NCBI GenBank assembly: GCA_963664365.1
Contig: OY761144.1
Coordinates: forward strand, 2,542,001-2,606,000
From: VXRN01 sp963664365
GTDB taxonomy: Bacteria > Chloroflexota > Dehalococcoidia > Lucifugimonadales > UBA1123
Direction of reading: 5' to 3'
Length of the DNA stretch: 64,000 bases
Notes under the pieces: generated by a model
Databases searched by the model: none
The model's input: the letters and a program-made list of their open reading frames with translations, nothing else
Told to the model about the DNA's origin: nothing
Translations under genes and position numbers: made by a program
Shown: piece by piece, positions 1-8,819 of the stretch
Position numbering within the stretch: position 1 is the stretch's first letter
How the letters are laid out: every line of letters begins with the position of its first letter

Positions 1-1059
1 GTAGGGCGGCCCCGAATCTCAATTGAGATGCGGGTTGCCAATTCGGCGAACCTAATTTGAACATATCCCAGCCCTATGTTCATGTCAAGTGTGGGCGAAG
101 GTCCGCCGGAGGTTACTCGGCCTATCGTTGCCCGGCCTTCGCCGTCCAGGATGGCATAGTCATGTCGCGCGATGCCGCGCTCCAACATACTGAATCCCAC
201 GATACGCCGCGACGGGGCGGAGTCCCTGATCTCCCTCAGCGCGCCGCCCGCCACGTATTCTTCACGGTCTGGGTCTACGAACCGATCGAGGGCGGCCTCA
301 TAAGGGTTGACGTCCGCGCTCATGTCGTTTCCGTGGAGCAGGAGTCCCGCCTCCAGCCTGAGAACGTCCCTGGCCCCAAGTCCGCATGATGAGGCCCCCA
401 GTTTTACCAGCGCGCTCCACAGGTCGGGCGCAGCCTCGGCGGTCAGCATGATCTCGAATCCGTCCTCGCCGGTGTAGCCGGTGCGGGCCAGATAAGATTT
501 TGCTCCGTTCACGGTCGCGGACGCTGCGCGGAACGGCCTGAGCTTTGACAAGTCATAGTCCGCGAGTTGCTGAAGAAGCGCGGCGGCATTCGGCCCTTGG
601 CACGCGATCATCGCGGTCTCTGCGGTGAGGTTGGCGATCTGGACGCTTTCAAGTCCCTGAGTCCAACGGTCCAGCCATGCCAGAACGGTGTCCGTATTCG
701 ATGCGTTCGGCACGAGCAGGAAACGCTCACCACCGAGCCTATACACGATGCAGTCGTCTATAATGCCGCCCGACTCGTCGCAGATGACGTTGTACCGGGC
801 GCGCCCGATCCTCATGCGGGAGGCCTGAACGCTCAGGACGCGGTCAAGCAGTTTCCCGGCACCCTCACCTCGTATCTCGACTCGTCCCATGTGGGAGACG
901 TCGAACAGTCCCGCGTTAGTCCGCACGGCCTTAGACTCGGCAATTATCCCCCCGAACCGCACCGGCATCTCCCAGCCGGCGAACTGCACAAACCGCGCTC
1001 CCAGGTTGGAGTGAAGGTCATAGAGGGAAGTGTGACGGATGATAGAACCCTGAAACCAT
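1..1059 (-). CDS. gcvT: Aminomethyltransferase, glycine cleavage T protein (partial, C-terminus off the left edge)
   Basis: The minus strand reads as GcvT, which transfers the aminomethyl carbon of the glycine cleavage system to tetrahydrofolate. Visible family blocks are LYDLHSNLGARFVQFAGWEM near the N-terminus, then GLFDVSHMGR, YNVICDESGG and RTGYTGEDGFEIM. The frame stays open to base 1 with GLGYVQIRF, so only about a dozen C-terminal residues are missing. The start is odd: the frame holding LYDLH has no ATG, GTG or TTG upstream until GTG inside VQFAGWEM. An ATG at 1059 lies in another frame that stops at 1022-1024, close to the conserved block. A one-base frameshift near 1026-1030, or a sequencing error, would join the two. 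The coordinates use the 1059 ATG as a provisional start. Confidence 0.85.
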
Positions 1060-1114
1060 AGGGGCGAACTGCGCCTCGCCCCGCTAACCCGGAGATGCCC
1101 ACCGCTTATACAGC

Positions 1115-1143
1115 ATCCTAAGCCCCATCCGAAACCCTGTCAA
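1115..1143 (-). promoter_or_regulatory. Sigma70-like promoter of gcvT
   Basis: On the minus strand there is a perfect -35 TTGACA (1138-1143), a 17-base spacer and a -10 TAGGAT (1115-1120). Predicted initiation near 1108 leaves about 49 bases before the ATG at 1059, which supports translation beginning there rather than far inside the conserved domain. Confidence 0.6.
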
Positions 1144-1203
1144 TGTTGTAGTACAATATGGGGGCGGTCCAGGGTAACCGAAACGACATTCCGGAGAACG
1201 CCA

Positions 1204-2466
1204 TTGCAGTTTCAAGCCCCTAGAGGCACTTTCGACGTACTTCCCGAAGACCAGAAGTACTGGAGACTTGTGACTTCGACCGCAGAGGAGGTGGCGTCGA
1301 GGGCCGGGTTCCGTCGGCTGGATACGCCGGTCTTCGAGGACTCGGCGCTGTTCGAGCGCGGCGTCGGCTCCACGACGGACATCATCGAGAAAGAGACCTA
1401 CTCGTTCGAGGACCGTGGCGGCGACATGCTGACGCTTCGGGCGGAGGGCACGGCTCCGGCGTGCCGCGCCTATCTGCAACACGGGATGCGGAACCTGCCG
1501 CAGCCGGTCAGACTGTACTACCTCTGCCCGGTGTTCAGGTACGAGCGTCCGCAGTCGGGACGGTACAGGCAGCACAATCAGTTCGGCGTGGAGATAATCG
1601 GCGAGTCGGACGCGAGCGTCGATGCCGACGTGATAGAGGCGGGATGGCGATACCTCGAAACCGTGGGGCTATCCGATCTCACGCTGTACGTCAACTCCAT
1701 CGGAGACAGGGCCTGTCGTCCCGAGTACATGCGGGAATTGCGGTCCTACTATGAAGGACATAGCGAGCGGCTTTGCGCCGACTGCCAGCGCCGACTAGAC
1801 CGCAACGCGCTGAGGCTGTTGGACTGCAAGAACGATCAGTGTCAGCCGCTTATAGACGAGGCTCCGGCCAGCTTCGACCATCTCTGCGACGAGTGCGAAG
1901 CGCACTGGGACAGGTTGCGCAAGTACTTGGGCATTATCGGCCTGGACTTCCAGACCGAGCATCGCCTCGTGCGCGGCCTGGACTACTACACGCGGACGGT
2001 CTTCGAGATCGCTCCGCAACTGGAGGGGAGGACCGTAACGATCGTTGGCGGCGGACGATACGACGGCCTGATCGAGGAGCTTGGAGGTCCGCCGACGCCG
2101 GGAGTCGGGTTTGGGATGGGTCTCGAAAGGGTGATTTACAACATCAAGCGGGAGGAGGTACCGGTCTCGGAGCCGTCGCCGACCAAAGTGGTAGTCGTCC
2201 ACCTGGGCAACGCGGGAAAGAGCGCGGGCCTGAAATTATCATCGGGGCTCAGGCGGTCAGGAATAGCCGCGACGCTCGCCCCGCCGCGCGGGATGAGGTC
2301 GCAGATGCGATACGCGGCCAACAGTGGAGCGACTCACGCGGTTATCATCGGCGACAACGAGCTTGAGAAAGGCGTCGCGACAGTCCGGGACTTGGGTCGG
2401 AGCGAACAGGCTGAGATAGCCTTAAATTATATCGCCGATCACCTGAGTAAGCAGGATGGGAACTAG
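1204..2466 (+). CDS. hisS: Histidyl-tRNA synthetase
   Basis: Class II aminoacyl-tRNA synthetase that charges tRNA-His in the cytoplasm, 420 residues, usual family length. The N-terminus has PRGTFDVLPEDQ. Motif 2 is seen as FRYERPQSGRYRQHNQFG near residue 115, the HisRS-specific block as LVRGLDYYTRTVFE near 258, and motif 3 as GFGMGLERV near 305. A C-terminal anticodon-binding domain follows. The start is TTG, with GGAG 8 bases upstream at 1192-1195, and it places the conserved FQAPRGTFDVLP at the very N-terminus as in relatives. It is divergent from gcvT, and about 140 bases separate them. Confidence 0.95.
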   Translation: MQFQAPRGTFDVLPEDQKYWRLVTSTAEEVASRAGFRRLDTPVFEDSALFERGVGSTTDIIEKETYSFEDRGGDMLTLRAEGTAPACRAYLQHGMRNLPQPVRLYYLCPVFRYERPQSGRYRQHNQFGVEIIGESDASVDADVIEAGWRYLETVGLSDLTLYVNSIGDRACRPEYMRELRSYYEGHSERLCADCQRRLDRNALRLLDCKNDQCQPLIDEAPASFDHLCDECEAHWDRLRKYLGIIGLDFQTEHRLVRGLDYYTRTVFEIAPQLEGRTVTIVGGGRYDGLIEELGGPPTPGVGFGMGLERVIYNIKREEVPVSEPSPTKVVVVHLGNAGKSAGLKLSSGLRRSGIAATLAPPRGMRSQMRYAANSGATHAVIIGDNELEKGVATVRDLGRSEQAEIALNYIADHLSKQDGN

Positions 2467-2483
2467 AGACAGAGACTCGGCCC

Positions 2484-3209
2484 CTACCCTTCCCGCCGCT
2501 GCGCTTCCATCTGGGCGCGGAGCCTGTCGATTTCGGCCTGCGCTTCACGCAGTTCGGCGGCCTTCTTGCTCAGCGCGGTCTCCTTCTCACTGGGGCTGAG
2601 GAGCCACTGTCCCGCAACCGGGTCGTACAGGCGCAGGTCTGAGCCGTCGCGGACGCAGATATCCAGGCCCAGAACTGCGCTGTGGCCTCGGAGGGTTCCC
2701 TCGGCGTCGGTGTACAGGCTTATGGGGCGATACTCTCCGTCCACCAGTCGTTCGCCGATAAGCGGCGTCGGGAGAAATCGACCCTCCGGATCGTGACGCC
2801 AGTATTCAGTCACTCCTATCTCCGTGTAGATGTCCCTCTTCTCTACGGCGTCCACTCTCCAAGTCGATTCAGAAGCGACTTCCAAAATGAAGGCGGGAAT
2901 CGCGCCTCCCTCTCGCCACACCAGCCAGGATTGTCGTAGATGATTGCCTTTCGCGCCGAACACGACCATTACGTCGGGAGCCACCCGGCTGCCGGGGTCG
3001 CCCTCGCGGTAGTACACGAACAGGTTGCCCGCCACGAGCACGTCGGGCCTGTCTCCGAACCGAGTCCTTAGGGCGCCGATGGTATCGAATATGGCGAAGT
3101 ACTGCCACTGGCTCTCGGAGATGCGGTCGCCGTCGGAGCTGGGATACTCTACGCAGGTGTCCACGTCCGCGCGCGCAGAGGTTCTTTCGTCATATACCTT
3201 GGTCGCCAT
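2484..3209 (-). CDS. Uma2 family (DUF820) putative restriction-endonuclease-fold protein
   Basis: This 241-residue protein carries the Uma2/DUF820 signature: PDVMVVFG near residue 78, ILEVASEST near 108 and the downstream KRDIYTEIGVTEYWRHDPE block. The family has a PD-(D/E)XK-like fold. The D of PDV, the E of EVAS and a following K form the presumed metal site. The C-terminal 40 residues (KKAAELREAQAEIDRLRAQME) should form a coiled coil, as usual in cyanobacterial and Chloroflexota members. A GGAGGG Shine-Dalgarno lies upstream of the ATG. These genes are multicopy in many genomes and their biological role is not settled. Confidence 0.88.
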   Translation of the reverse strand: MATKVYDERTSARADVDTCVEYPSSDGDRISESQWQYFAIFDTIGALRTRFGDRPDVLVAGNLFVYYREGDPGSRVAPDVMVVFGAKGNHLRQSWLVWREGGAIPAFILEVASESTWRVDAVEKRDIYTEIGVTEYWRHDPEGRFLPTPLIGERLVDGEYRPISLYTDAEGTLRGHSAVLGLDICVRDGSDLRLYDPVAGQWLLSPSEKETALSKKAAELREAQAEIDRLRAQMEAQRREG

Positions 3210-3300
3210 GGTTTACCCTCCTTCAGCCGCAACGCTCGGCCAGCGAAATCCATCCTATAAGATACGGTGGGCAGTTGTCACCGGCGCGCGGCATCCGCAT

Positions 3301-4587
3301 CTACCAGAGGCGCATGGAGTCTAGGAAGAGTTGCCGGAGGTCGGACTCCTCGACAGGTCGTGGCGACAGGTCAATCACGCGGCGTTGTGGCATCGCGCCG
3401 GCCGCGAGAGCCGGGGCATCTTCCGACGTGTATCCGATGGCCTGCAGGCCGTTGGGCACGCCGATCTTCTTGAGCAGATCGACTATGGCGTCGGCGAGAA
3501 TGTCGCCGGCGTCCTCGGGGCCGGCGTCGGAGACGTCCGCACCCATCAGCCGGGCCGCGAATAGGTGGCGCTGCGGGTTGGTCGGCGCGGTGTACCTGAA
3601 GACGGCGGGAGCGTTCATTATCACGCTCATGCCGTGCGGGACGAGCGGGTGGTCGCCCGGGTATCCGTCGAGGACGTACTCTCGAACCATGCCGGAGACG
3701 GGGTAGGACATTCCGTGAGGCAGGTGGCATCCGGCGTTGCCGAATCCGACGCCGGCGAAGGTCGCGGCGAGCATCATGTTGGACCTGGACTCGATGTCGT
3801 CAGGGTCTCGGACGGCGTTGACCATGTTGTGTGAGACCATCTCGATTGCGCGGACGGCCCACACGTCGCTGATGGGGTTGGAACCCTGGTAGGAGGGCCT
3901 GAGTCCGGGGTTTGGCGGAGCTTCGCGCCGGCTGAACGGCATGGCGGTGTAGGACTCGAGTCCGTGGCAGAGTACGTCGAATCCGCTGCAGGCGACGACC
4001 ATTTCGGGAAGCGTGCGGCTGTTGTCGGGATCGACGATGCCCATCGTCGGCCTGAGAGCGCGGTGAGCGAGTCCGGTCTTGGCCTTCATCTCCAGAAAGT
4101 CGAATATGGCGACGCCGGTGGTCTCGGAGCCGGTGCCAGAGGTGGTCGGGACGGCGATATGCGGCTTGAGCGGGCCGGGGACGGGGGTCCCCTGACCGAT
4201 TGGAGCGTTGACGTATGTGAGAAAGTCGGCGGGGTGGGTCGAGTAGAGGTTGGCGGCTTTGGCGGTGTCGATGCTGGAGCCTCCGCCGACGGAGACGAAG
4301 GCGTCGAAACTGCCGTCGGTGGCGAACTTGATGGCTGCCTTGAACGATTCGTCGGTAGGCTCGACTTCGACCTCGTCGAACAGGACGGCGTCGATTCCCT
4401 CGTCCCTGAGCGAGTCGAGCACGACGGCGACCGGCTCAAGCAGCGCCATACGGGGGTCGGTGACGACGGCTACTCGGTTGGCTCCGAGCCGGGCGACTTC
4501 GTAGCCGACCTCGCGGGTGACGCCGGGTCCGAATTTGATGGCGGAGGTGTCTATGGAGAAGGCTGTTTCTAGGTGGTGGTGGGGCAT
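3301..4587 (-). CDS. Hydroxyacid-oxoacid transhydrogenase, iron-containing alcohol dehydrogenase family (ADHFE1-like)
   Basis: A 428-residue group III iron-dependent alcohol dehydrogenase whose whole length follows the animal ADHFE1/HOT type: N-terminal LETAFSIDTSAIKFGPGVTR, nucleotide-binding VGGGSSIDTAKAANLY, AVPTTSGTGSETTGVAIFDF, and metal-site histidines in GFDVLCHGLESY, GNAGCHLPHGMSYP and HPLVPHGMSV. HOT oxidises 4-hydroxybutyrate or similar hydroxyacids while reducing 2-oxoglutarate. The enzymatic assignment is inferred from family. The gene lies 17 bases downstream of the helicase gene and is probably co-transcribed with it. Its first 26 codons and ribosome-binding site are duplicated at 8820-8900, which suggests that the upstream cassette inserted at its start and recreated the 5' end. 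Confidence 0.9.
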   Translation of the reverse strand: MPHHHLETAFSIDTSAIKFGPGVTREVGYEVARLGANRVAVVTDPRMALLEPVAVVLDSLRDEGIDAVLFDEVEVEPTDESFKAAIKFATDGSFDAFVSVGGGSSIDTAKAANLYSTHPADFLTYVNAPIGQGTPVPGPLKPHIAVPTTSGTGSETTGVAIFDFLEMKAKTGLAHRALRPTMGIVDPDNSRTLPEMVVACSGFDVLCHGLESYTAMPFSRREAPPNPGLRPSYQGSNPISDVWAVRAIEMVSHNMVNAVRDPDDIESRSNMMLAATFAGVGFGNAGCHLPHGMSYPVSGMVREYVLDGYPGDHPLVPHGMSVIMNAPAVFRYTAPTNPQRHLFAARLMGADVSDAGPEDAGDILADAIVDLLKKIGVPNGLQAIGYTSEDAPALAAGAMPQRRVIDLSPRPVEESDLRQLFLDSMRLW

Positions 4588-4598
4588 GGGGGTTCTCC
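4511..4598 (-). repeat. Direct repeat copy A: 5' end and RBS of the HOT gene
   Basis: Bases 4511-4570 are identical to 8820-8879 (60 of 60). The similarity continues through the start codon and RBS to about 4598/8900 with a 6-base gap and a few changes. The two copies flank the viperin-helicase cassette in the same orientation. Copy A forms the working 5' end of the HOT gene. Confidence 0.95.
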
Positions 4599-4604
4599 GG
4601 CTGA

Positions 4605-7600
4605 CTATCGGTAGGTGAATGACGAGTGTCTAGGTACCGCGCGCTCGTCCTTAGAGAGTTTATTGGATATATCCATGTCCTGCCGCGCCAACTCAGACTT
4701 GCCGATCGCTCGGTAGGCGGTCGCCCTGCCCTTGTAAGTATCCGCCCTATTGGGATTGAGCGCAATAGCCTCTGTGTAGTCTCGGATTGCCAACTCATAC
4801 TTACCTGTGTTCGCATAGGAAATCCCTCGGTTGTGGAGGGTGTCCCCATCAATTGGATCAAGGTCGATGACTTTTGTGCAGTCCTCTATCGCACGGTCAT
4901 GTTGGCCTGTGTTCAAGTAGTGAGAGGACCTACTACGATAGGCGTTCACATCACCCGGATTGAGATCAATAGCCTTGTTGTAGTCAGTAACCGCCAAGAG
5001 GCGCTCGCCTCTATGATCATAGGCGAGTCCTCTGTTGAGGTATGCATACCCATTGTCAGGATTGAGCTTGATCGCCATGTCGAAATACTCGATAGCCAAG
5101 TTCAGGTCGCTTTGGGAGAGTTGCGCTATGCCCTTGTCACAGTAGTCTTTTGAGCCTACCATCCTAACCCGGCTGGCTTCTTCACGAAGTTCCGCCTTCT
5201 CGAAAATCACGAGCGCGTCTTCCCAGCGCCTCTGTGCCTCATGGACCAGCCCTGTGAGGCGAAGGTCTTCCGGTTTCACACATGACAGAACCCGCTCCGC
5301 CTGTTCTACATCTTTGGCGTTGAGCAACGTCTCCACGGCGACGCGACGCAGGTCTCTAGCCCGCGCTTCAGTGTCTGTGGCATAGCCGATCACTTCTAGC
5401 CAGCCATCGACGTTGCCTGCATAGAGAGCGGCATACTCCGGTATCCTTGAATATCTATCAAGAGAGCCTCCAAGCGTCTGGGACGCTGGCGGCAAGGCTT
5501 TTTCAATCCATTTACCGCTCTGTCCCAGAGCAATTATAGCGTCCAGCAAATCGAACGGTTGTGAGGATTTATCGAGCGTCCACTGATCCAGAAGTCGGAA
5601 GGCGTTGTGGAACCTTCGGGTCTCAAGAATGTCAATTATCCCTGCCGCTTGACTGACCACTTCGTCGCGCCCAACTCTTTCCGGCGATCCGTCAACCAGC
5701 AGTCGGGCAGCGATTTCAAGGAGGTTGAGTTGTACATCCAAGCGCACCGTCCGGTCGACAACTCCGTTGGGCAGATCTTGCTCCCCCAACTGTTGCACGG
5801 CCTGAACGGAGCGCTCCCAGGCCCGCGCCGGCGCATCGTCGATGATTTGGCGCGCTTCTTTCACCAGTTGTCGAACACGGTCTTCCGGGAGGTCGTCAGC
5901 GTTGTTCAGGTATTCAATCAGATCGTTGGAGTTATACGTAGCGGCATCATTCAACAGTTCACGGCTCAACTCGCGGGATGCGTGGTCAGGTTCCACGTCA
6001 ATGAATGCCAGCAACTCGGTGGCACGGCTCAAAGCCACTCGGAGCCTGTCAATGGCTGTCCTGCGAGAGTGCAGTTCAAGCTCGGGAGCGTCATCACGTT
6101 CATCAATTTGGGAATTCAGCCTTTGCAGCAGTGATCCCGGATTCAGTACACACACTGCCTGATACTCGAGACCTTTGACTATGGACGGCGTCAACACCAT
6201 ATTCTCCAAGTGTTCCGGCACCCACTCCGGAACAGCATCCTCAGGAGTTACGACCGCCAAATCAGCCACATCCTTGAGTTGTTCCAAGAGTGAAAACGCT
6301 CCGTTGGTGTCTGCCACTTCAACGTAACAGAGCAAAGCCTCAAGGGTTTCGTCACTCAGTTGACGCCGCTGGTTGGCGGGCCGCTCCCGGCGATGCAGAC
6401 CGACATACAGTTTCTGAGCGTTGTCTATGACATGGGCGATTCTTGGCGGGTAGCGTACCGACTCGTCCAGCACGAACTCGTGGGGCCTAGTCAAGCGAGT
6501 ATCCAAGAGGTCTTTGAGTCGCGCCCACTCAAAGCCGGACGGCTGCACGGTCTGGCCCTCATCACCAGCGAGTAGAAGCCACGGCGAGGTGTTCCGATGT
6601 CGGGCGACTGCCAAACAGAGTTCTACCAAGACTGACAATTCGATCAGAGTCAAGTCCTGAACCTCGTCAACTACAACCCGATCAAGGTCGGTTAGTCCTT
6701 CCGGGACGTTGTTGCCGCGCAACAGGTCGATGGACTCAGCGGCGGCGGCGAGTTCGGGAAACACGGCAGATACTTCTTGGGCTGCGTGCCTCTGCACCAG
6801 ATCGACAATTTTCACGAAAGCGGCCGCGGCCTGTTTGCCAATCCCACCACTCCCGGCCCGCAGTTCAGTGTATTCAGCATCGGTCAGCCACGCCAACCGC
6901 CCGGCGCCAAAATCTGTCCCAAGGTAAGTGGTTCCTAGCTCGCCCGGAATAGCCCTACCGAGCATGATAGCGCGCATTTCGGCGTAGAGAGAGTCTTCTC
7001 GATCAGCCCACGTACCCAGCTTGTCTCGCCCGACGTGGAGTTTCTCTAGGAGTCGAGCGAAGGCGGCACGGCTTTGGCTATACGTAAGGCGGGCAATATC
7101 GCGTCCACAGATTCTTCCCAGCAGCGTAACAAAGTCGTACCCGGTTACCTCCACACCCATGGGCGCAAAAGAGTCAAAGCGCTCCTTGGCCGTCTGAACG
7201 AGTTCGCGCGACCAGGATACATAAAGCACCCTATCGTTATCACGTGACTCGATCGCTTGCCACAGTGCGGTCGTCTTGCCGGAGCCGGGACGTCCTATGA
7301 GTACGCGGACAGCGCTGGAGTCGTCCACGAAACGCCGCTGATTGTCGGTCCAGGGTTGGCTGGTAAAATCCTCGTCCGTACCTACAATGTTGTTCTGGGA
7401 TAGTGGATAGTAGTCCCGGCGGGTGTCTCCAACGCTCAGCTTTTCGTGGTTATCGTGATGCCGCACCGCCCGCACATAGATGCCAGCGCCATTCTCGACA
7501 CCGTCGAGAGGTGGACTACCCTGTGGCGCCCACCAGAGGTAGAACTGCATCCCGCCGTTTCCGCCAAGAGGCGTCCGCCGCCATCCACTGTTCTCACCCC

Positions 7601-7802
7601 TACATCCCTTGACCACGCTGGTACGCCCATGCGCGGCGAGATGCTGTAAGACCAGTCCCAGCCGGCGGCGGAGGTTCGATCTATTTGTAAGCTCGTCCGG
7701 CACAGACTCGTGCAGCCACAGCGGGCGCTTCAGGTCGTTGAAGGTAAGCCCACTTGCGCCGGCCGGCGGGTCAAGGCGGAATTGCGGATTGAAGGTGGAC
7801 AT
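4605..7802 (-). CDS. UvrD/Rep-like superfamily 1 helicase/ATPase with C-terminal TPR array
   Basis: A 1065-residue protein. Residues 1-150 match nothing I recognise (aromatic-rich, FYLWWAPQGSPP near 87). An SF1 motor follows: Q-motif-like QPWTDNQRRFV (149-159), Walker A GRPGSGKTT (170-178), Walker B VVVDEVQDL (376-384), motif III LAGDEGQTVQPSGFEW (411-426), motif V VKGLEYQAV (542-550) and motif VI RLRVALSRATELL (586-598). Residues 610-880 look like an alpha-solenoid. From about 885 to 1055 there are around five TPR units with the pattern NRGLAYDHRG...AIDLNPGD. It starts 27 bases after the viperin stop and is evidently its operon partner. Helicase-TPR fusions suggest a sensor or effector with a protein-binding platform, so I infer a defence role. 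The precise activity is unknown. Confidence 0.85.
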   Translation of the reverse strand: MSTFNPQFRLDPPAGASGLTFNDLKRPLWLHESVPDELTNRSNLRRRLGLVLQHLAAHGRTSVVKGCRGENSGWRRTPLGGNGGMQFYLWWAPQGSPPLDGVENGAGIYVRAVRHHDNHEKLSVGDTRRDYYPLSQNNIVGTDEDFTSQPWTDNQRRFVDDSSAVRVLIGRPGSGKTTALWQAIESRDNDRVLYVSWSRELVQTAKERFDSFAPMGVEVTGYDFVTLLGRICGRDIARLTYSQSRAAFARLLEKLHVGRDKLGTWADREDSLYAEMRAIMLGRAIPGELGTTYLGTDFGAGRLAWLTDAEYTELRAGSGGIGKQAAAAFVKIVDLVQRHAAQEVSAVFPELAAAAESIDLLRGNNVPEGLTDLDRVVVDEVQDLTLIELSVLVELCLAVARHRNTSPWLLLAGDEGQTVQPSGFEWARLKDLLDTRLTRPHEFVLDESVRYPPRIAHVIDNAQKLYVGLHRRERPANQRRQLSDETLEALLCYVEVADTNGAFSLLEQLKDVADLAVVTPEDAVPEWVPEHLENMVLTPSIVKGLEYQAVCVLNPGSLLQRLNSQIDERDDAPELELHSRRTAIDRLRVALSRATELLAFIDVEPDHASRELSRELLNDAATYNSNDLIEYLNNADDLPEDRVRQLVKEARQIIDDAPARAWERSVQAVQQLGEQDLPNGVVDRTVRLDVQLNLLEIAARLLVDGSPERVGRDEVVSQAAGIIDILETRRFHNAFRLLDQWTLDKSSQPFDLLDAIIALGQSGKWIEKALPPASQTLGGSLDRYSRIPEYAALYAGNVDGWLEVIGYATDTEARARDLRRVAVETLLNAKDVEQAERVLSCVKPEDLRLTGLVHEAQRRWEDALVIFEKAELREEASRVRMVGSKDYCDKGIAQLSQSDLNLAIEYFDMAIKLNPDNGYAYLNRGLAYDHRGERLLAVTDYNKAIDLNPGDVNAYRSRSSHYLNTGQHDRAIEDCTKVIDLDPIDGDTLHNRGISYANTGKYELAIRDYTEAIALNPNRADTYKGRATAYRAIGKSELARQDMDISNKLSKDERAVPRHSSFTYR

Positions 7803-7829
7803 TCTCTGGCTATCTCTCCGCGCCAGTGG

Positions 7830-8708
7830 CTAGTAACTGCCGCCCCTCGCCTCGAAGCGTCCCGTATCTACTACTACACTTTCGAGCGCGGTTATGACTC
7901 CGACTTCCAAGATTGGCTTGCCGTAACTGTGGCGGCCCTTTGTGTTGTCGAAGAATCGTCCGAGAGGGTCGATCATGGCGTAGCTGCCGGTCATCAAGTC
8001 GTTGCACTCCGGGACCACTACTATGCGGTTACCCTCGACATTGCGGTTGCGCTCGACGTACTTCTCGAACTGGCTGTCGGTAACGGTGAATTGGTCGATG
8101 GCGTGGTCGTTCTGTCCCAGAACCGGCAACGCTTGGAATATCTTCCACCGCTCGGGGCGCATGGCAGTGACGAACGAACGGAAATCCTCAGCGTGATTCG
8201 CCCTGTTGACCACCGTGTTCACCTTCAGACGGATGCCGCGCGCTCTGATCATTTTACTCAGGGCGATGTACCGTTTCGCATCAATGGGGACTTTGCCCTT
8301 GCCCTTTTCGACCCGGCCGATCTTACGCTGTGTCTCCAGATTGACGCTGTCAATGCTCAGGGCAATGATGTCGATGAAACTTGCCAGATTATCAAGTGAC
8401 TCTGGGGATATGCGCGTGCCGTTGGTCACTATGGAGGTAGTCATGCCGTGCGACTTCGCCATTTGCACAAGGTCTGGGAGCCAGGGGCGTAGGGTGGGTT
8501 CGCCGCCGGCGAAGTTGATCTTACGGAAACCCGCTCTGCCAAGCATGGCAACGAGCTCAAGCGACTCGGTCCTGCCCAACTCATGCTTGAGGGGGATGTC
8601 TTTGAAAGTGGCAAAACAAAACCCGCAACTCATGTTGCAGGCCCTGAGCATATGATAGTTGACCGTGGGAGCCTTCCGAATTACCGGATGGATGTAACCC
8701 TGATCCAT
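7830..8708 (-). CDS. Prokaryotic viperin (pVip), radical SAM 3'-deoxy-3',4'-didehydronucleotide synthase
   Basis: A 292-residue radical SAM enzyme with the cluster motif CNMSCGFCF (C24, C28, C31) and the SAM-binding KINFAGGEP (63-71). Beyond the generic fold it shows the viperin blocks: VNYHMLRACN, IIALSIDS, LKVNTVVNRANHAEDF (161-176), MRPERWKIFQALPVLGQN (183-200), VPECNDLMTGSYAMID (232-247) and GKPILEVGV, ending in RGGSY like the RGGKY of animal viperin. Animal and prokaryotic viperins convert CTP, GTP or UTP to ddhNTP chain terminators that poison viral RNA polymerases. The nucleotide used here cannot be read from sequence. The usual neighbouring nucleotide kinase is absent. The gene leads a two-gene operon with the helicase-TPR gene. 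The ATG is preceded by AGGGGTGG and a good promoter. Confidence 0.9.
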   Translation of the reverse strand: MDQGYIHPVIRKAPTVNYHMLRACNMSCGFCFATFKDIPLKHELGRTESLELVAMLGRAGFRKINFAGGEPTLRPWLPDLVQMAKSHGMTTSIVTNGTRISPESLDNLASFIDIIALSIDSVNLETQRKIGRVEKGKGKVPIDAKRYIALSKMIRARGIRLKVNTVVNRANHAEDFRSFVTAMRPERWKIFQALPVLGQNDHAIDQFTVTDSQFEKYVERNRNVEGNRIVVVPECNDLMTGSYAMIDPLGRFFDNTKGRHSYGKPILEVGVITALESVVVDTGRFEARGGSY

Positions 8709-8782
8709 GTTTCCACCCCTAACCTATTCTTATTTGGCTGCCAGTCCAGGTGAAGGACCTTTAGCAACCAGAGGTCTATTGG

Positions 8783-8811
8783 ATAGTATCATGCGTTCAG
8801 GAAGAATGCAA
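8783..8811 (-). promoter_or_regulatory. Sigma70-like promoter of the viperin-helicase operon
   Basis: On the minus strand, -35 TTGCAT (8806-8811) and -10 TACTAT (8783-8788) are separated by exactly 17 bases. Initiation is expected near 8776, about 70 bases before the viperin ATG. The promoter lies just inside the duplicated HOT segment, so the cassette brings its own promoter. Confidence 0.6.
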
Positions 8812-8819
8812 ATCGATCT

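Noticed and set aside
1060..1203. T-box riboswitch upstream of hisS
   Set aside because: No antiterminator T-box sequence or specifier stem was recognised in the 140 bases; a gcvT promoter occupies the region on the other strand.
7830..8708. Reading the radical SAM gene as MoaA or an anaerobic sulfatase-maturation type enzyme
   Set aside because: It has no SPASM or second cluster cysteines, and carries viperin-specific central and C-terminal blocks.
4599..8819. Transposon or integrase gene inside the viperin cassette
   Set aside because: The two genes fill the interval; neither has transposase or recombinase motifs, and the flanking repeat is far longer than a target-site duplication.
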